A DNA stretch of 64,000 bases. Source: Candidatus Melainabacteria bacterium (lineage in GTDB: Bacteria; Cyanobacteriota; Vampirovibrionia; Obscuribacterales; Obscuribacteraceae). This document shows positions 17,015-25,034 of this stretch, piece after piece. Each line of letters opens with the position of its first letter. Within the stretch, counting starts at the first letter, position 1. The notes under the pieces are model-generated. The model was not told the DNA's origin and ran no database searches. It saw only the letters and a program-made list of their open reading frames with translations. Both the position numbers and the translations under genes were made by a program. The stretch lies in NCBI GenBank assembly GCA_016716405.1, contig JADJWK010000001.1, positions 248,001 through 312,000 of the forward strand, read 5' to 3'.

Positions 17015-18496
17015 ATGGAAAAGCTCGCTATCCACATCCTCGGCGTCAACCTCGTCAACCGCCTCTACGACTGGAGCGACGGCTTCAAGAGTCTGACCGG
17101 CAAGGTTGCCTGCCCGGCCGGCGATTCGATCTTCCTGCTCATCACCAGCGGACGCTCCTACCAGGTGCGGTGCGCCGGCGACCTCATCATCGAGGAGCAC
17201 CCGGACCACTCCTTCCCGTCCTACACCATCTCCTGGACGGACCAGGCGAAGAATGCCGGCACCGGCACCGGCGAGATCACCGTCGTGCATCCGGACGCCG
17301 CCGACCAGCCCAGCGTCTTCGCAGTGACCATGGGCGATCCCGCCGTGAGCGTCGATCATCCGAAGCGCGAGTCCCACGGCGGCGAAATCAACACCGGGGC
17401 CGCCGCCGCGATGCTCCTGGACATCATGGCACGCGAGCTTCCCCAGGGACTCCAGTACGACGGCATGCTGCACTTCCCGCGCGGCAACGGGGACGAGGTC
17501 GGCTATCCTCTGCCCGACTCCAGCCCGCGCGAGGCCCCGACGGGCCGCTACTCGAACGCCTACTTCGACCCGAACTTCGGCGGCTTCGTCTCGGCTGACC
17601 GGCCGGTGGAGCACGAGTTCGCCCACCGACTGTTCGACGACCGGCCCGTGATCGAGCACGAGCTCCTGCCGAACGCCTTCTACTTCCCCGGGGACTTCGA
17701 CTACGGGAATTCCAATGAGGGCGGCGCCATCTCGGAAGGACCCGTCTGCGACACCCTGGAGTCTCTCCTGGCGGCGTACTCCGTGCCGGGTGGGACCGAT
17801 CTCTCCGCTGCGCTCCGGGACATGACCTTCCCGGACACGGGCAAGCGGACCGCGACTATTTTCCGATTCACCGACGGGGACTCCCGTCTCAACGAAGGAG
17901 AAGCCGATATGCAGGACGTTCGCGACTTCGACCAGCTCAGGCGCACCCACGAGCTGACCCTGGCCGATATCGAGAGCCTCGCCACCGCGGCGGCGGTCCT
18001 CGAGATCGACGTGAAGCCTTTCTTCAACCGGCGCGATACCGCGATCCGGGGCCTCGCTCACCTCGAGAGCCGGCTCGCCGAAGGCGGCACCCATGCCGTC
18101 GACAGCGAGGACGCCGCCGCCATCGAGTCGGTCTTCACCGAGACGATGTCCGTCAAGAGCGAGCTCCAGACCCTGATCTCGCACCACCGGCACTACCAGG
18201 ACATGCGCGCCAACCACCAGCGGCACGAAGACGCTTTGCAGGGGCGGGCGCGCAGCTTCCGGTATGCCGACGGCGTCGAGCCCTCGCGCATTGCCGACGG
18301 CTACATCACCTACGCCGCCAATCCGGAGCCGGTGCTGGCCGAGAGCAAGGCTGCCTTCGACGAGATCTTCGCCGCCGTCCGCCGGGGCGACCTGGCGGCG
18401 GCTCACCAGGCCGCCAACAAGGCGCGGGCCTTCTCGACCCGCGAGCACTTCCTGAGCGCTCTCGTGCGCAAGGGCACCCTGGTCGCCGCCGTCTGA
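17015..18496 (+). CDS. Beta-rich N domain fused to the shared helical domain
   Basis: 493 aa. Residues 1-110 are beta-rich with a MEKLAIHILG start and a possible tellurium- or lectin-like sandwich (inference only); 110-290 is an acidic, Pro/Gly/Tyr-rich middle (NAYFDPNFGGF, FYFPGDFDYGN); 290-493 is the helical domain shared with the preceding gene, carrying DGYITYAANPEPV and AFDEIFAAVRR. ATG 17015 follows CGGAGAATCC. No signal peptide. The shared domain makes this pair look like parts of one uncharacterised system. Confidence 0.65.
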   Translation: MEKLAIHILGVNLVNRLYDWSDGFKSLTGKVACPAGDSIFLLITSGRSYQVRCAGDLIIEEHPDHSFPSYTISWTDQAKNAGTGTGEITVVHPDAADQPSVFAVTMGDPAVSVDHPKRESHGGEINTGAAAAMLLDIMARELPQGLQYDGMLHFPRGNGDEVGYPLPDSSPREAPTGRYSNAYFDPNFGGFVSADRPVEHEFAHRLFDDRPVIEHELLPNAFYFPGDFDYGNSNEGGAISEGPVCDTLESLLAAYSVPGGTDLSAALRDMTFPDTGKRTATIFRFTDGDSRLNEGEADMQDVRDFDQLRRTHELTLADIESLATAAAVLEIDVKPFFNRRDTAIRGLAHLESRLAEGGTHAVDSEDAAAIESVFTETMSVKSELQTLISHHRHYQDMRANHQRHEDALQGRARSFRYADGVEPSRIADGYITYAANPEPVLAESKAAFDEIFAAVRRGDLAAAHQAANKARAFSTREHFLSALVRKGTLVAAV

Positions 18497-18520
18497 GGGG
18501 CGACTGCTGACTCCACCGGG

Positions 18521-18548
18521 AGACCGGTGCGGCTCTCCGCACCGGTCT
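18521..18548 (+). terminator. 12-bp hairpin
   Basis: AGACCGGTGCGG (18521-18532), loop CTCT, perfect complement (18537-18548), 24 nt after the stop and followed by TCTCG. Confidence 0.65.
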
Positions 18549-18583
18549 TCTCGACTCTGCTCTTATTCGAGGGAACTCCGACC

Positions 18584-19468
18584 ATGAACAGAATGGACGC
18601 CATCACCAATCTCAGCGCCCGGCTCGCCAGCAAGCTGGACCGGCTGATCATCGACCGGGACGGGACCTTCCAGCCCGGCTTCAATCCCGCAAGCGCCATC
18701 CTCTCGGCGCTTCTTTCCCGGCTGCCGATTCTCATCGAGTGTCGCCCCGATGGAACGCCGGACCTCCTGCTCGGGCTCATCACTTCGGCCGTCAAAGGCT
18801 GCGCGGTGCATGAGTTCGAGCCCGCCGCTCCGGCAAGGGCCGTTCCGCCCGGCAGCGTCTTCTTCGTGCGCAACCTGAACAGGCTGCCGATCAAGGTGAT
18901 GTGCGAGGCTCTCAGGCAGATCGCCGCACGCGGAGATTCGCCTGTGCTCACTATCGCCAGCTGCGACCGTGACGAGCGCTACCTGCCTCTCCCGGAGACG
19001 GTTCGCGATCTTTTCGGAATCAGCACTGTGCTGAAGACGGTGTCTTCGCCAGCCACCACCGGCAAGACCGCCAGACCGGTGAGCCCCTCCGCGCTGGCTG
19101 CTCAGCAGGCGGCAGTGGGCGCCATCGAGCTGCCCGACCAGATCCGGCACTATCTGGTCTCCCTGATTCGGGCCACCCGGCCGGGGGGCAGCGAGCACAG
19201 TTTCGTCTGCTCCCGCGCGGAGAAACTGCGAGGGATCATCCAGACTGGAGCCTCGACGCGGTCGATCTCTTCGCTGGCAGCCACGGCACAAGCCCTGGCA
19301 GCCATGAACGGTCGCGCCGAAGTGAGCATCGAGGACATCAAGGCCGCCTTCCTGCCAGTTCTCGAGCACCGCATCGCCCTCACCGACTGGGCTGTCCAGC
19401 GGCGAGTCTCTGTGGCTGACGCTCTCGCCATGATCGTCGAGCACACCCCGGTGCGCTCTATCCTCTGA
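18584..19468 (+). CDS. Degenerate MoxR-type AAA+ protein
   Basis: 294 aa. The C-terminal part matches the lid of MoxR ATPases: LPDQIRHYLVSLIRATRP, then GASTRSISSLAATAQALAAM and an EDIKAAFLPVLEHRI ending. The core keeps the layout (a SALLSRLPILIECRPDG segment where Walker A should be, VFFVRNLNRLP for Walker B, SCDRDERYLPLPETVRDLF for sensor/PLPEA), but the P-loop Gly-Lys-Thr and the Walker B Asp-Glu are missing. It is therefore probably a non-hydrolysing paralogue. ATG 18584 follows CGAGGGA. MoxR proteins usually act with VWA-domain partners; none is adjacent. Confidence 0.7.
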   Translation: MNRMDAITNLSARLASKLDRLIIDRDGTFQPGFNPASAILSALLSRLPILIECRPDGTPDLLLGLITSAVKGCAVHEFEPAAPARAVPPGSVFFVRNLNRLPIKVMCEALRQIAARGDSPVLTIASCDRDERYLPLPETVRDLFGISTVLKTVSSPATTGKTARPVSPSALAAQQAAVGAIELPDQIRHYLVSLIRATRPGGSEHSFVCSRAEKLRGIIQTGASTRSISSLAATAQALAAMNGRAEVSIEDIKAAFLPVLEHRIALTDWAVQRRVSVADALAMIVEHTPVRSIL

Positions 19469-19741
19469 CGAAACAGAGGACCTGGACCTGGCTCCAGCAA
19501 ACACATCAACAGGGGCCGAGAATCTCATCTCGCCCCTGCCAGGGAAGGTGAAGCCTCCTATTCCCCAATCGCGAGTTTCGACAATAGCCCGATCACTTTC
19601 TCTCAGAGAATTCATCGGGCTTCGCTTTTCGGTTTCCTGTCTTTTGGGGCGGTACAACGAGATTCTATAGTATCTCTTCGAAAGACAGCCACTACTCGAG
19701 CCTTCCTGACCGGACAGAAGAATCGCGCGGAGCTCCGCCAG
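19469..19741. other. Convergent intergenic region with hairpins
   Basis: AGCCCGAT (19586-19593) pairs with 19614-19621, with TTCTCTCAGAGAA inside the loop, and is followed by TCGCTTTTCGG, a plausible intrinsic terminator for the plus-strand gene. A weaker AGGGGC/GCCCCT pair is at 19511-19536. No gene seen. Confidence 0.5.
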
Positions 19742-21928
19742 CTAATCAGCCACGGCAAGCCCCGGACGAGGATCGGTCGGAGGCACGGCGATCATCAGCT
19801 CATCCCCCTCCCACTGGCTCTTCAATAGGGGGGTCTGCAGCCTGCCTCGATCCCTCTGCACCTCATCTTCGACTCTTTCTTTGAGCAGCTTGAAAGCCCG
19901 GCCCAGCTTCGTCCGGTCGCCATCGATTTTTAGAGAATTGATCAAATGCTTGGTAAAAACACTGTTCGGCTGTTGCTTACATTCCCAGGACACTTGATCA
20001 GGCGCGCTCGATGAGATCACCATCTGACCGGTTCCCTGGCTGATGGCCTCCACATTTACATTGGCCGCTCTGTGAACTCCCTTGGTCTGCGGATCCACGG
20101 CACCACTATAGCAGGCATCGAGGAGCACGATGATTCGGTCGGAGCGAATGCGCGCCTTGATGATCCTGATCAGATCCTGCATGGGGAGTCCCGTTGAATA
20201 CAGGCTTTCCGGGTCAGTGTCCCAGGCAATCAGATAATTGACTCCACCGACATCGAGATCAGAGGGGCTTCCATGGGTCGAGAAATAGAGAAGGACGAGA
20301 TCGTCCGGTCTCACGACCCTGGGGAGCCACTTGTCGCCCAGAGCGTCGAGGATGCTCGACCTGGTCGCCTTCTGATCGGCGAGGACTTTGACATGGTCTC
20401 TGGCGAAATGGCATTGATTGACCAGGAAGTCGGCCAGGTCGGCGGCATCCTTGGCTGGATATTTCAGGTTGAGAGACGCTTTCTTGAAATTGCTGATGCC
20501 TACTATAAGTGCCCACTTGTCCTTCACCGGTCTTTGACCAGGCTTGTCTTCGGGATTGTCTTCAGCCCCTGCCCGGGACGTCTGGTCCGGCGCTCCGGAA
20601 GCCCTCTCGGGCGTGGTAGAGGACGATCGGAATCCGCTCTGTTCCGGCTCGGGCTCCGGAGGCAACCCCCTGGCGAAGGCGATCTGATTGCGAACTGCCC
20701 AGATCGCCTTGCGAAGCTGCAAGTCTTTTCCATCGGTGGGTGCAGCTCGCAGGCTGCCACTTGAAAGAGCAACCCACCAGGGACCGTTGTCGGCCTCGAC
20801 TTCTACGGGATAATCTGGCTCCAGTCCTATATTGTGAAAAATCCGATTACGGGCGGTACGATAACTTGCCACAGTGACATTCATCCCTGATCCGTCAGCC
20901 AGTTTGAAAATTGCCTGTACGATACCCTTTCCGAAGGTCTTTTCTCCGATGAGCTTGGCTCGCCCATTGTCTCGCAAAGCGCTGGCCAGTATCTCGGCGG
21001 CACTGCCCGTGCCTTTGTTCACCAGAACCACCAGCGGTTGATGCGTCACAGCAGGAGACTTCGATCTGGTGGCATCAATTGACTTTCTGGAGGCAGTTGA
21101 ATAGAGCAGTACTCCTTCGTCGATAAATAGCTCGGCTATCTCCTGGCTGTTGGAGAGCAGGCCGCCTGGGTTATTACGGAGATCGAGAATGATCCCGTCT
21201 GCCGATTTCAACCTCTCAAGCGCCTTGCGGACCTCGGCAAGCGCGTTATTCACAATCAAGGTGTCAAGACGGATATAGCCGATATTGCCCGGCAAAACCG
21301 ATTGGTTCGCTATAGCCCTGATAGTGATTTCGCCTCTGACAATCTTTATCGATTTTTGCTGTCCACCTCTCTTTATGCCGATCGTGACTTCCGATCCCGC
21401 CGGACCGCGGATTTTGCCAACAACTTCTTCCAGGGATGCGGTCTCGAGGTCTTCTCCGTTCACTGTGACAATCTGATCGCCTGTCAGGATGCCAGCGTTG
21501 AACGCCGGACTTCCTTCAATCGGGGCAATCACTATGGTCTTGTTCTCTTTGCTTTTGGCCATTTGCGCCCCGATGCCAAAAAGTCGCGCTTCGATCTGAT
21601 TACGCTCATCCTCGAACATCTTCCGAGAAAGAGCTCTCGTGTACGGATCGTTAAGGCTCGAGAGCATGGTAGATATGGCTCGGAGCGCATCGTCTCGCGA
21701 CCTCAGCTTGCCGGCATAGCGATTCCTCCAGGAATTCCAGTTCTGTCCATTGAAACTGGGATCGAAATATCGCTCGTTAACGATCTGCCAGGCCTGCTCG
21801 TACACCTTTCCGGGGCTTGCATCCTGGGCCGCCGAAGGAGCGCCGGCGAAGCAGAGCAGCACAACCGCGGAAAACAACGCCGCTACGACCTTTTGCAATG
21901 ATCCGCCGGGCTTTGATAATGTCTGCAT
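19742..21928 (-). CDS. Exported S41 peptidase fused to caspase-like (C14) domain
   Basis: 728 aa. Order: signal peptide (1-34, cut near SAAQD), S41 N-terminal helices, PDZ (about 105-190), tail-specific protease core with Ser309 in NKGTGSAAEIL and Lys334 in KTFGKGIVQ, a Pro/Glu-rich linker (420-468), then a caspase-like domain (470-690) starting KWALIVGISNF with His552 in YFSTHGS and Cys606 in LLDACYSGA. Both active sites look complete. Start 21928 gives AGGGAAG a 6-nt spacing; ATG 21934 is two codons earlier. I know of no standard family with this pairing; it implies regulated proteolysis outside the cytoplasm. Single gene. Confidence 0.9.
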   Translation of the reverse strand: MQTLSKPGGSLQKVVAALFSAVVLLCFAGAPSAAQDASPGKVYEQAWQIVNERYFDPSFNGQNWNSWRNRYAGKLRSRDDALRAISTMLSSLNDPYTRALSRKMFEDERNQIEARLFGIGAQMAKSKENKTIVIAPIEGSPAFNAGILTGDQIVTVNGEDLETASLEEVVGKIRGPAGSEVTIGIKRGGQQKSIKIVRGEITIRAIANQSVLPGNIGYIRLDTLIVNNALAEVRKALERLKSADGIILDLRNNPGGLLSNSQEIAELFIDEGVLLYSTASRKSIDATRSKSPAVTHQPLVVLVNKGTGSAAEILASALRDNGRAKLIGEKTFGKGIVQAIFKLADGSGMNVTVASYRTARNRIFHNIGLEPDYPVEVEADNGPWWVALSSGSLRAAPTDGKDLQLRKAIWAVRNQIAFARGLPPEPEPEQSGFRSSSTTPERASGAPDQTSRAGAEDNPEDKPGQRPVKDKWALIVGISNFKKASLNLKYPAKDAADLADFLVNQCHFARDHVKVLADQKATRSSILDALGDKWLPRVVRPDDLVLLYFSTHGSPSDLDVGGVNYLIAWDTDPESLYSTGLPMQDLIRIIKARIRSDRIIVLLDACYSGAVDPQTKGVHRAANVNVEAISQGTGQMVISSSAPDQVSWECKQQPNSVFTKHLINSLKIDGDRTKLGRAFKLLKERVEDEVQRDRGRLQTPLLKSQWEGDELMIAVPPTDPRPGLAVAD

Positions 21929-22069
21929 AAACATCTTCCCTGTCTCGATAGCGTATTTCCATGTCCTGGCTCTCTATTTAATTACCATATTGGCAAGCCC
22001 CGAGCAGGACAGTGGGGAATTCCCGGTGACACCAATTAAGGTATCAATTGGCGAAATGCTCGACACCCC

Positions 22070-22561
22070 TCAAAGCAACACATAGCTCCAGGAGATCATC
22101 CTGCCCTGGTCGAAGGGCGCCACTCCGTGAAAGGTCCGGTCGGTCTTCTCGAATACCATATGGAGCCAGTATCGATCGCTTTCCCAGAAATTGATTTCGT
22201 CCAGGCAATCGAGATCGACCCACTCAAGAGAGCCTTCGTGATTTTCTTCGATGAGCTCGCCCTGCCACTCATCGACGCGAAATATGAAACCGAGCCAGTC
22301 TTCACCGTCTTTTCCGAAGCCCGGCCAGTTGATCGTGCCGCGCATGACCAGCTTGACCGGCTCGATACCGGCTTCTTCCCGCACCTCGCGACAGAAGCCC
22401 GAGACCACATCCTCGCCGGGCTCCAGCTTGCCCCCGAGGCCGTTGTACTTGCCGAAATGAATGTCGTCAGGCCGTTTATTTCGGTGCACCAGGAGCACCT
22501 GCCTACCGTCCCCCGACATGACATAGCCGAGAGTTCCGATGATGGGCGTGTACTGGCTCAT
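22070..22561 (-). CDS. Nudix hydrolase (MutT-like)
   Basis: 163 aa. The Nudix box is complete: GGKLEPGEDVVSG then FCREVREEAGI, fitting Gx5Ex7REUxEExGU, which binds Mg2+ to hydrolyse nucleoside diphosphate derivatives. Flanking sequence (LVHRNKRPDDIHFGKYNGLGG) resembles the 8-oxo-dGTP diphosphatase/MutT group, so nucleotide-pool cleaning is likely, substrate unproven. Starts 10 bp after the stop of the upstream monooxygenase gene and is the last gene of the kynurenine-led run. Confidence 0.9.
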   Translation of the reverse strand: MSQYTPIIGTLGYVMSGDGRQVLLVHRNKRPDDIHFGKYNGLGGKLEPGEDVVSGFCREVREEAGIEPVKLVMRGTINWPGFGKDGEDWLGFIFRVDEWQGELIEENHEGSLEWVDLDCLDEINFWESDRYWLHMVFEKTDRTFHGVAPFDQGRMISWSYVLL

Positions 22562-22570
22562 CTCCGGCCT

Positions 22571-22936
22571 TCAGGCCTGCTTGGCCGCCAGGGGCTTTTC
22601 GGCACCGGCACCATCTATGGTTTCATGATAAGTGAGATAGCTCTGCCCTTCGAACATAGTCTTGTCTATCTCGCGAGAGTGCGATTGCTTGAAGGCATCG
22701 CTTCTCACCCAGCCCCGGAAAGCCTCCTCACTCTCCCATCTGGTCAGGACCTGGTACTCGTTGTTATCCAGGGGCTCCGGCGCACCGCCGCGAACCGCTC
22801 TCAGTCCGGGCTTGAGCACATCGATACTGACAAAGCCCGGCTGCTCCTCCACCGATCGGTCCCTTTCCCTGAAACGCTTCTCGAAATCGGCCTCACGGCC
22901 CTTTTTAACCGGAATGTGATTGATCGAAATAAACAT
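22571..22936 (-). CDS. IsdG/HmoB-like ABM-domain monooxygenase
   Basis: 121 aa, a single antibiotic-biosynthesis-monooxygenase ferredoxin-like domain. It begins NHIPVKKGREADFEKRF and has NEYQVLTRWESEEAF then WVRSDAFKQSHS, whose His fits the axial haem ligand of IsdG-type haem oxygenases. Haem degradation is the best guess; a quinol or other monooxygenase role is possible. ATG 22936 follows AGGAGAC. It is tightly placed (34 bp after the preceding gene, 10 bp before the Nudix gene). Confidence 0.8.
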   Translation of the reverse strand: MFISINHIPVKKGREADFEKRFRERDRSVEEQPGFVSIDVLKPGLRAVRGGAPEPLDNNEYQVLTRWESEEAFRGWVRSDAFKQSHSREIDKTMFEGQSYLTYHETIDGAGAEKPLAAKQA

Positions 22937-22970
22937 GCCAGTCTCCTGTCTGTTTTCCCGCTAGCCTTAT

Positions 22971-23912
22971 TCACCTGCCACCCTCGATGCGCCAGGCATC
23001 GGACATGGCTTTCACCTGATTCTTGATCACCGAGAGCGCCTTGGTTCGCCTGGTGAGCTTTTCGTTGGCGTCCCTGTCACCGGTGCGCAGAGCCTGGACA
23101 CCCATTTTCATCATCTGCTCCAGGTCGGCATCGAGCATGCCGATCAGCTCTCCGAAGGCGTAAGCCATAGAGACATGATTGATCTCGAGAAGCTCGTCGA
23201 TATTCTCAGGCAGAGCCGCTGCCCTGATTTTCTGAGTCTGACCGAGCTGGGCGGCTTTCTCTTTCTCCAGACCGAGGTCGAAGCTGTCGCTTCCTTTCGC
23301 CTGTCCCTTCGCGACTCTGATAAGACGAGCGAAGAGCTTCTTGGCGATAACAGGCAGATGATCGAAGAGAATCACCGTGGAGGTGGAATCAGCTTTCCAG
23401 ATGAGCCCTCCCCGGTCTTCCGAAGCCCTGAGCTCGAGAATGGGTGGATACTCGCTCGCTTTCGCTCGAGCATCGGTTATGGAAGGCGGCACGAGAAATA
23501 CCGAGATATTCTGCACCTGACCATCCACCACCATGGACCAGTGTGCCGTGTTGAGCCTGCCGGTGCAGTTCAGGGTGCCCACCGAGTCCTGCCCGTAGAC
23601 CGGGCGAGCATAATCGACCCGGGCGTTTGCGTCTTTCTCGGCTCGATTGTACTGGAGGCAATAACGCAGAAAATGATCGAAAAGGGTATCCACACAGCTC
23701 AGCATGGTCATATGAGGGATCAGGTCCTCACTGGTGGACACCGGACCGGCATCCACATCCTCGCTGACATTGCGCAACCAGGCGATGGTCTGCTCTCCGG
23801 TATACCCTCGATTCTCGATACCGGCAAGGAGCTTCTCGGCGACATTCTCCCTGTCTTTCATCAATCCCTTACCAGCCTTGTTGTTACCCAGCTTTTTGTC
23901 TTCATCGCCCAT
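22971..23912 (-). CDS. Hypothetical protein in the kynurenine-led operon
   Basis: 313 aa, soluble, no signal peptide, mostly helical with a beta-rich middle (VGTLNCTGRL, NISVFLVPPS, STVILFDHLP). Basic N terminus (MGDEDKKLGNNKAGKGLMKDR split by turns). No known domain recognised. ATG 23912 follows AGGAG. It lies 77 bp after the GAF protein and 34 bp before the ABM monooxygenase, so it is probably co-transcribed with both. Function unknown. Confidence 0.65.
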   Translation of the reverse strand: MGDEDKKLGNNKAGKGLMKDRENVAEKLLAGIENRGYTGEQTIAWLRNVSEDVDAGPVSTSEDLIPHMTMLSCVDTLFDHFLRYCLQYNRAEKDANARVDYARPVYGQDSVGTLNCTGRLNTAHWSMVVDGQVQNISVFLVPPSITDARAKASEYPPILELRASEDRGGLIWKADSTSTVILFDHLPVIAKKLFARLIRVAKGQAKGSDSFDLGLEKEKAAQLGQTQKIRAAALPENIDELLEINHVSMAYAFGELIGMLDADLEQMMKMGVQALRTGDRDANEKLTRRTKALSVIKNQVKAMSDAWRIEGGR

Positions 23913-23989
23913 AAAAGCGCTCCTAACTGAAACTAGCGACGGGTCCCCTTAGCAAACAATTCCCCTCCAGACAGGTAACTAATCCGTAA

Positions 23990-25021
23990 CTACATGAACT
24001 CCCCGGCGCCCTCGACGGCCCGTCCCAACAAAGCCGTAAAGGTCGCCCCGTGCTCGGGATATGACGCTATCGACCCCCGGAATGCCCGGTCGGAGCCGAG
24101 ACCGACATGATGTTCCTGGCACCAGCCCCTGACCACCTGCTGCAGACGTTTGATCAGCGCCACGGCATGCTCTTCGTCCTCGCCGAGCATGAGCGCCACC
24201 AGGGTATTGCCCTCCCAGCGCCCGACCAGCTCGCGATTGGTGAGAGCCGCCACGACCTCTCTGGCACAGTGGTCGATGAGCATGGACTCCGCCCGGATGA
24301 GATCCGGCGAGCTGAGCTTCGCCGCCGGCGACAGTCCCATATAGACGAGAAAGCCCTTGCGTCCCTCGTCCTTGAGCCTGCTCAGCTCGCGATTGACATA
24401 CTCATTGAGCTTGATTCTCGGAAGCACTCCGGGAAGCCGGCTCAGGGAGATCTCTTCCTGGAGATTCTCGGTGAGACGCTCGCACTCGATGACCATGGCG
24501 AGATACTCCGCCACCACCACCGCCGACTCGAGCATCCTGCGGTTCCAGCGGGAAAGCCCCCGGGGCTCTTGAAGAAGCAGGAAGCCGGGCTTCACTCCGT
24601 GCCTGGAAGTATAGGGGTTTTTCAGAGGCAGGACATGGCAGGGCGGATCGGTGAGCTCACCGGGCAGCACACCGGATTCGGTATCAGGCACGCGACTGAG
24701 GAGCTGCGGGCTCATCAGATCGCTGCCCGCCTGGAGAAAGGCATTGAGCCAGATCTGACCCTCACTGGAGAGAAAGAATTTGGCCACCGGCACCAGGGGC
24801 TCTTCGACATACTCGAAGACATCCACCCGCCCGGCGGTGGAGCTGGCGAAAATCATGCAACGCCCGGCATAGAAGGACTGGGTGATTTTCTTGGCGACTC
24901 GATTGATGTCCCCGGCATAAGACCAGGACATATGGCGAATCGCCTTGATCACACCGAGCACCGCTTTCAGATTAGCGTCGGCATCGAATGGCGAAAAATC
25001 AAGCTCTGAGCTCTTCTCCAA
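23990..25021 (-). CDS. GAF-like sensor with degenerate GGDEF domain
   Basis: 343 aa. Residues 15-180 read as a GAF-like sensory domain; 200-343 have GGDEF-domain layout, but the signature is EGNTL at 270-274 instead of GGDEF, so diguanylate cyclase activity is unlikely. TTG 25021 is taken as the start (GAGGACG upstream, 13 bp after the kmo stop); no ATG is available before residue 31. Its tight linkage to kynurenine genes suggests a regulator or sensor for that pathway, which is inference. Confidence 0.7.
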   Translation of the reverse strand: MEKSSELDFSPFDADANLKAVLGVIKAIRHMSWSYAGDINRVAKKITQSFYAGRCMIFASSTAGRVDVFEYVEEPLVPVAKFFLSSEGQIWLNAFLQAGSDLMSPQLLSRVPDTESGVLPGELTDPPCHVLPLKNPYTSRHGVKPGFLLLQEPRGLSRWNRRMLESAVVVAEYLAMVIECERLTENLQEEISLSRLPGVLPRIKLNEYVNRELSRLKDEGRKGFLVYMGLSPAAKLSSPDLIRAESMLIDHCAREVVAALTNRELVGRWEGNTLVALMLGEDEEHAVALIKRLQQVVRGWCQEHHVGLGSDRAFRGSIASYPEHGATFTALLGRAVEGAGEFM

Positions 25022-25034
25022 TAGACGTCCTCGC

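Noticed and set aside
16868..18448. 526-codon minus-strand frame opposite the fused helical-domain gene
   Set aside because: Shadow; the plus strand shows clear paralogy with its neighbour and a ribosome binding site.
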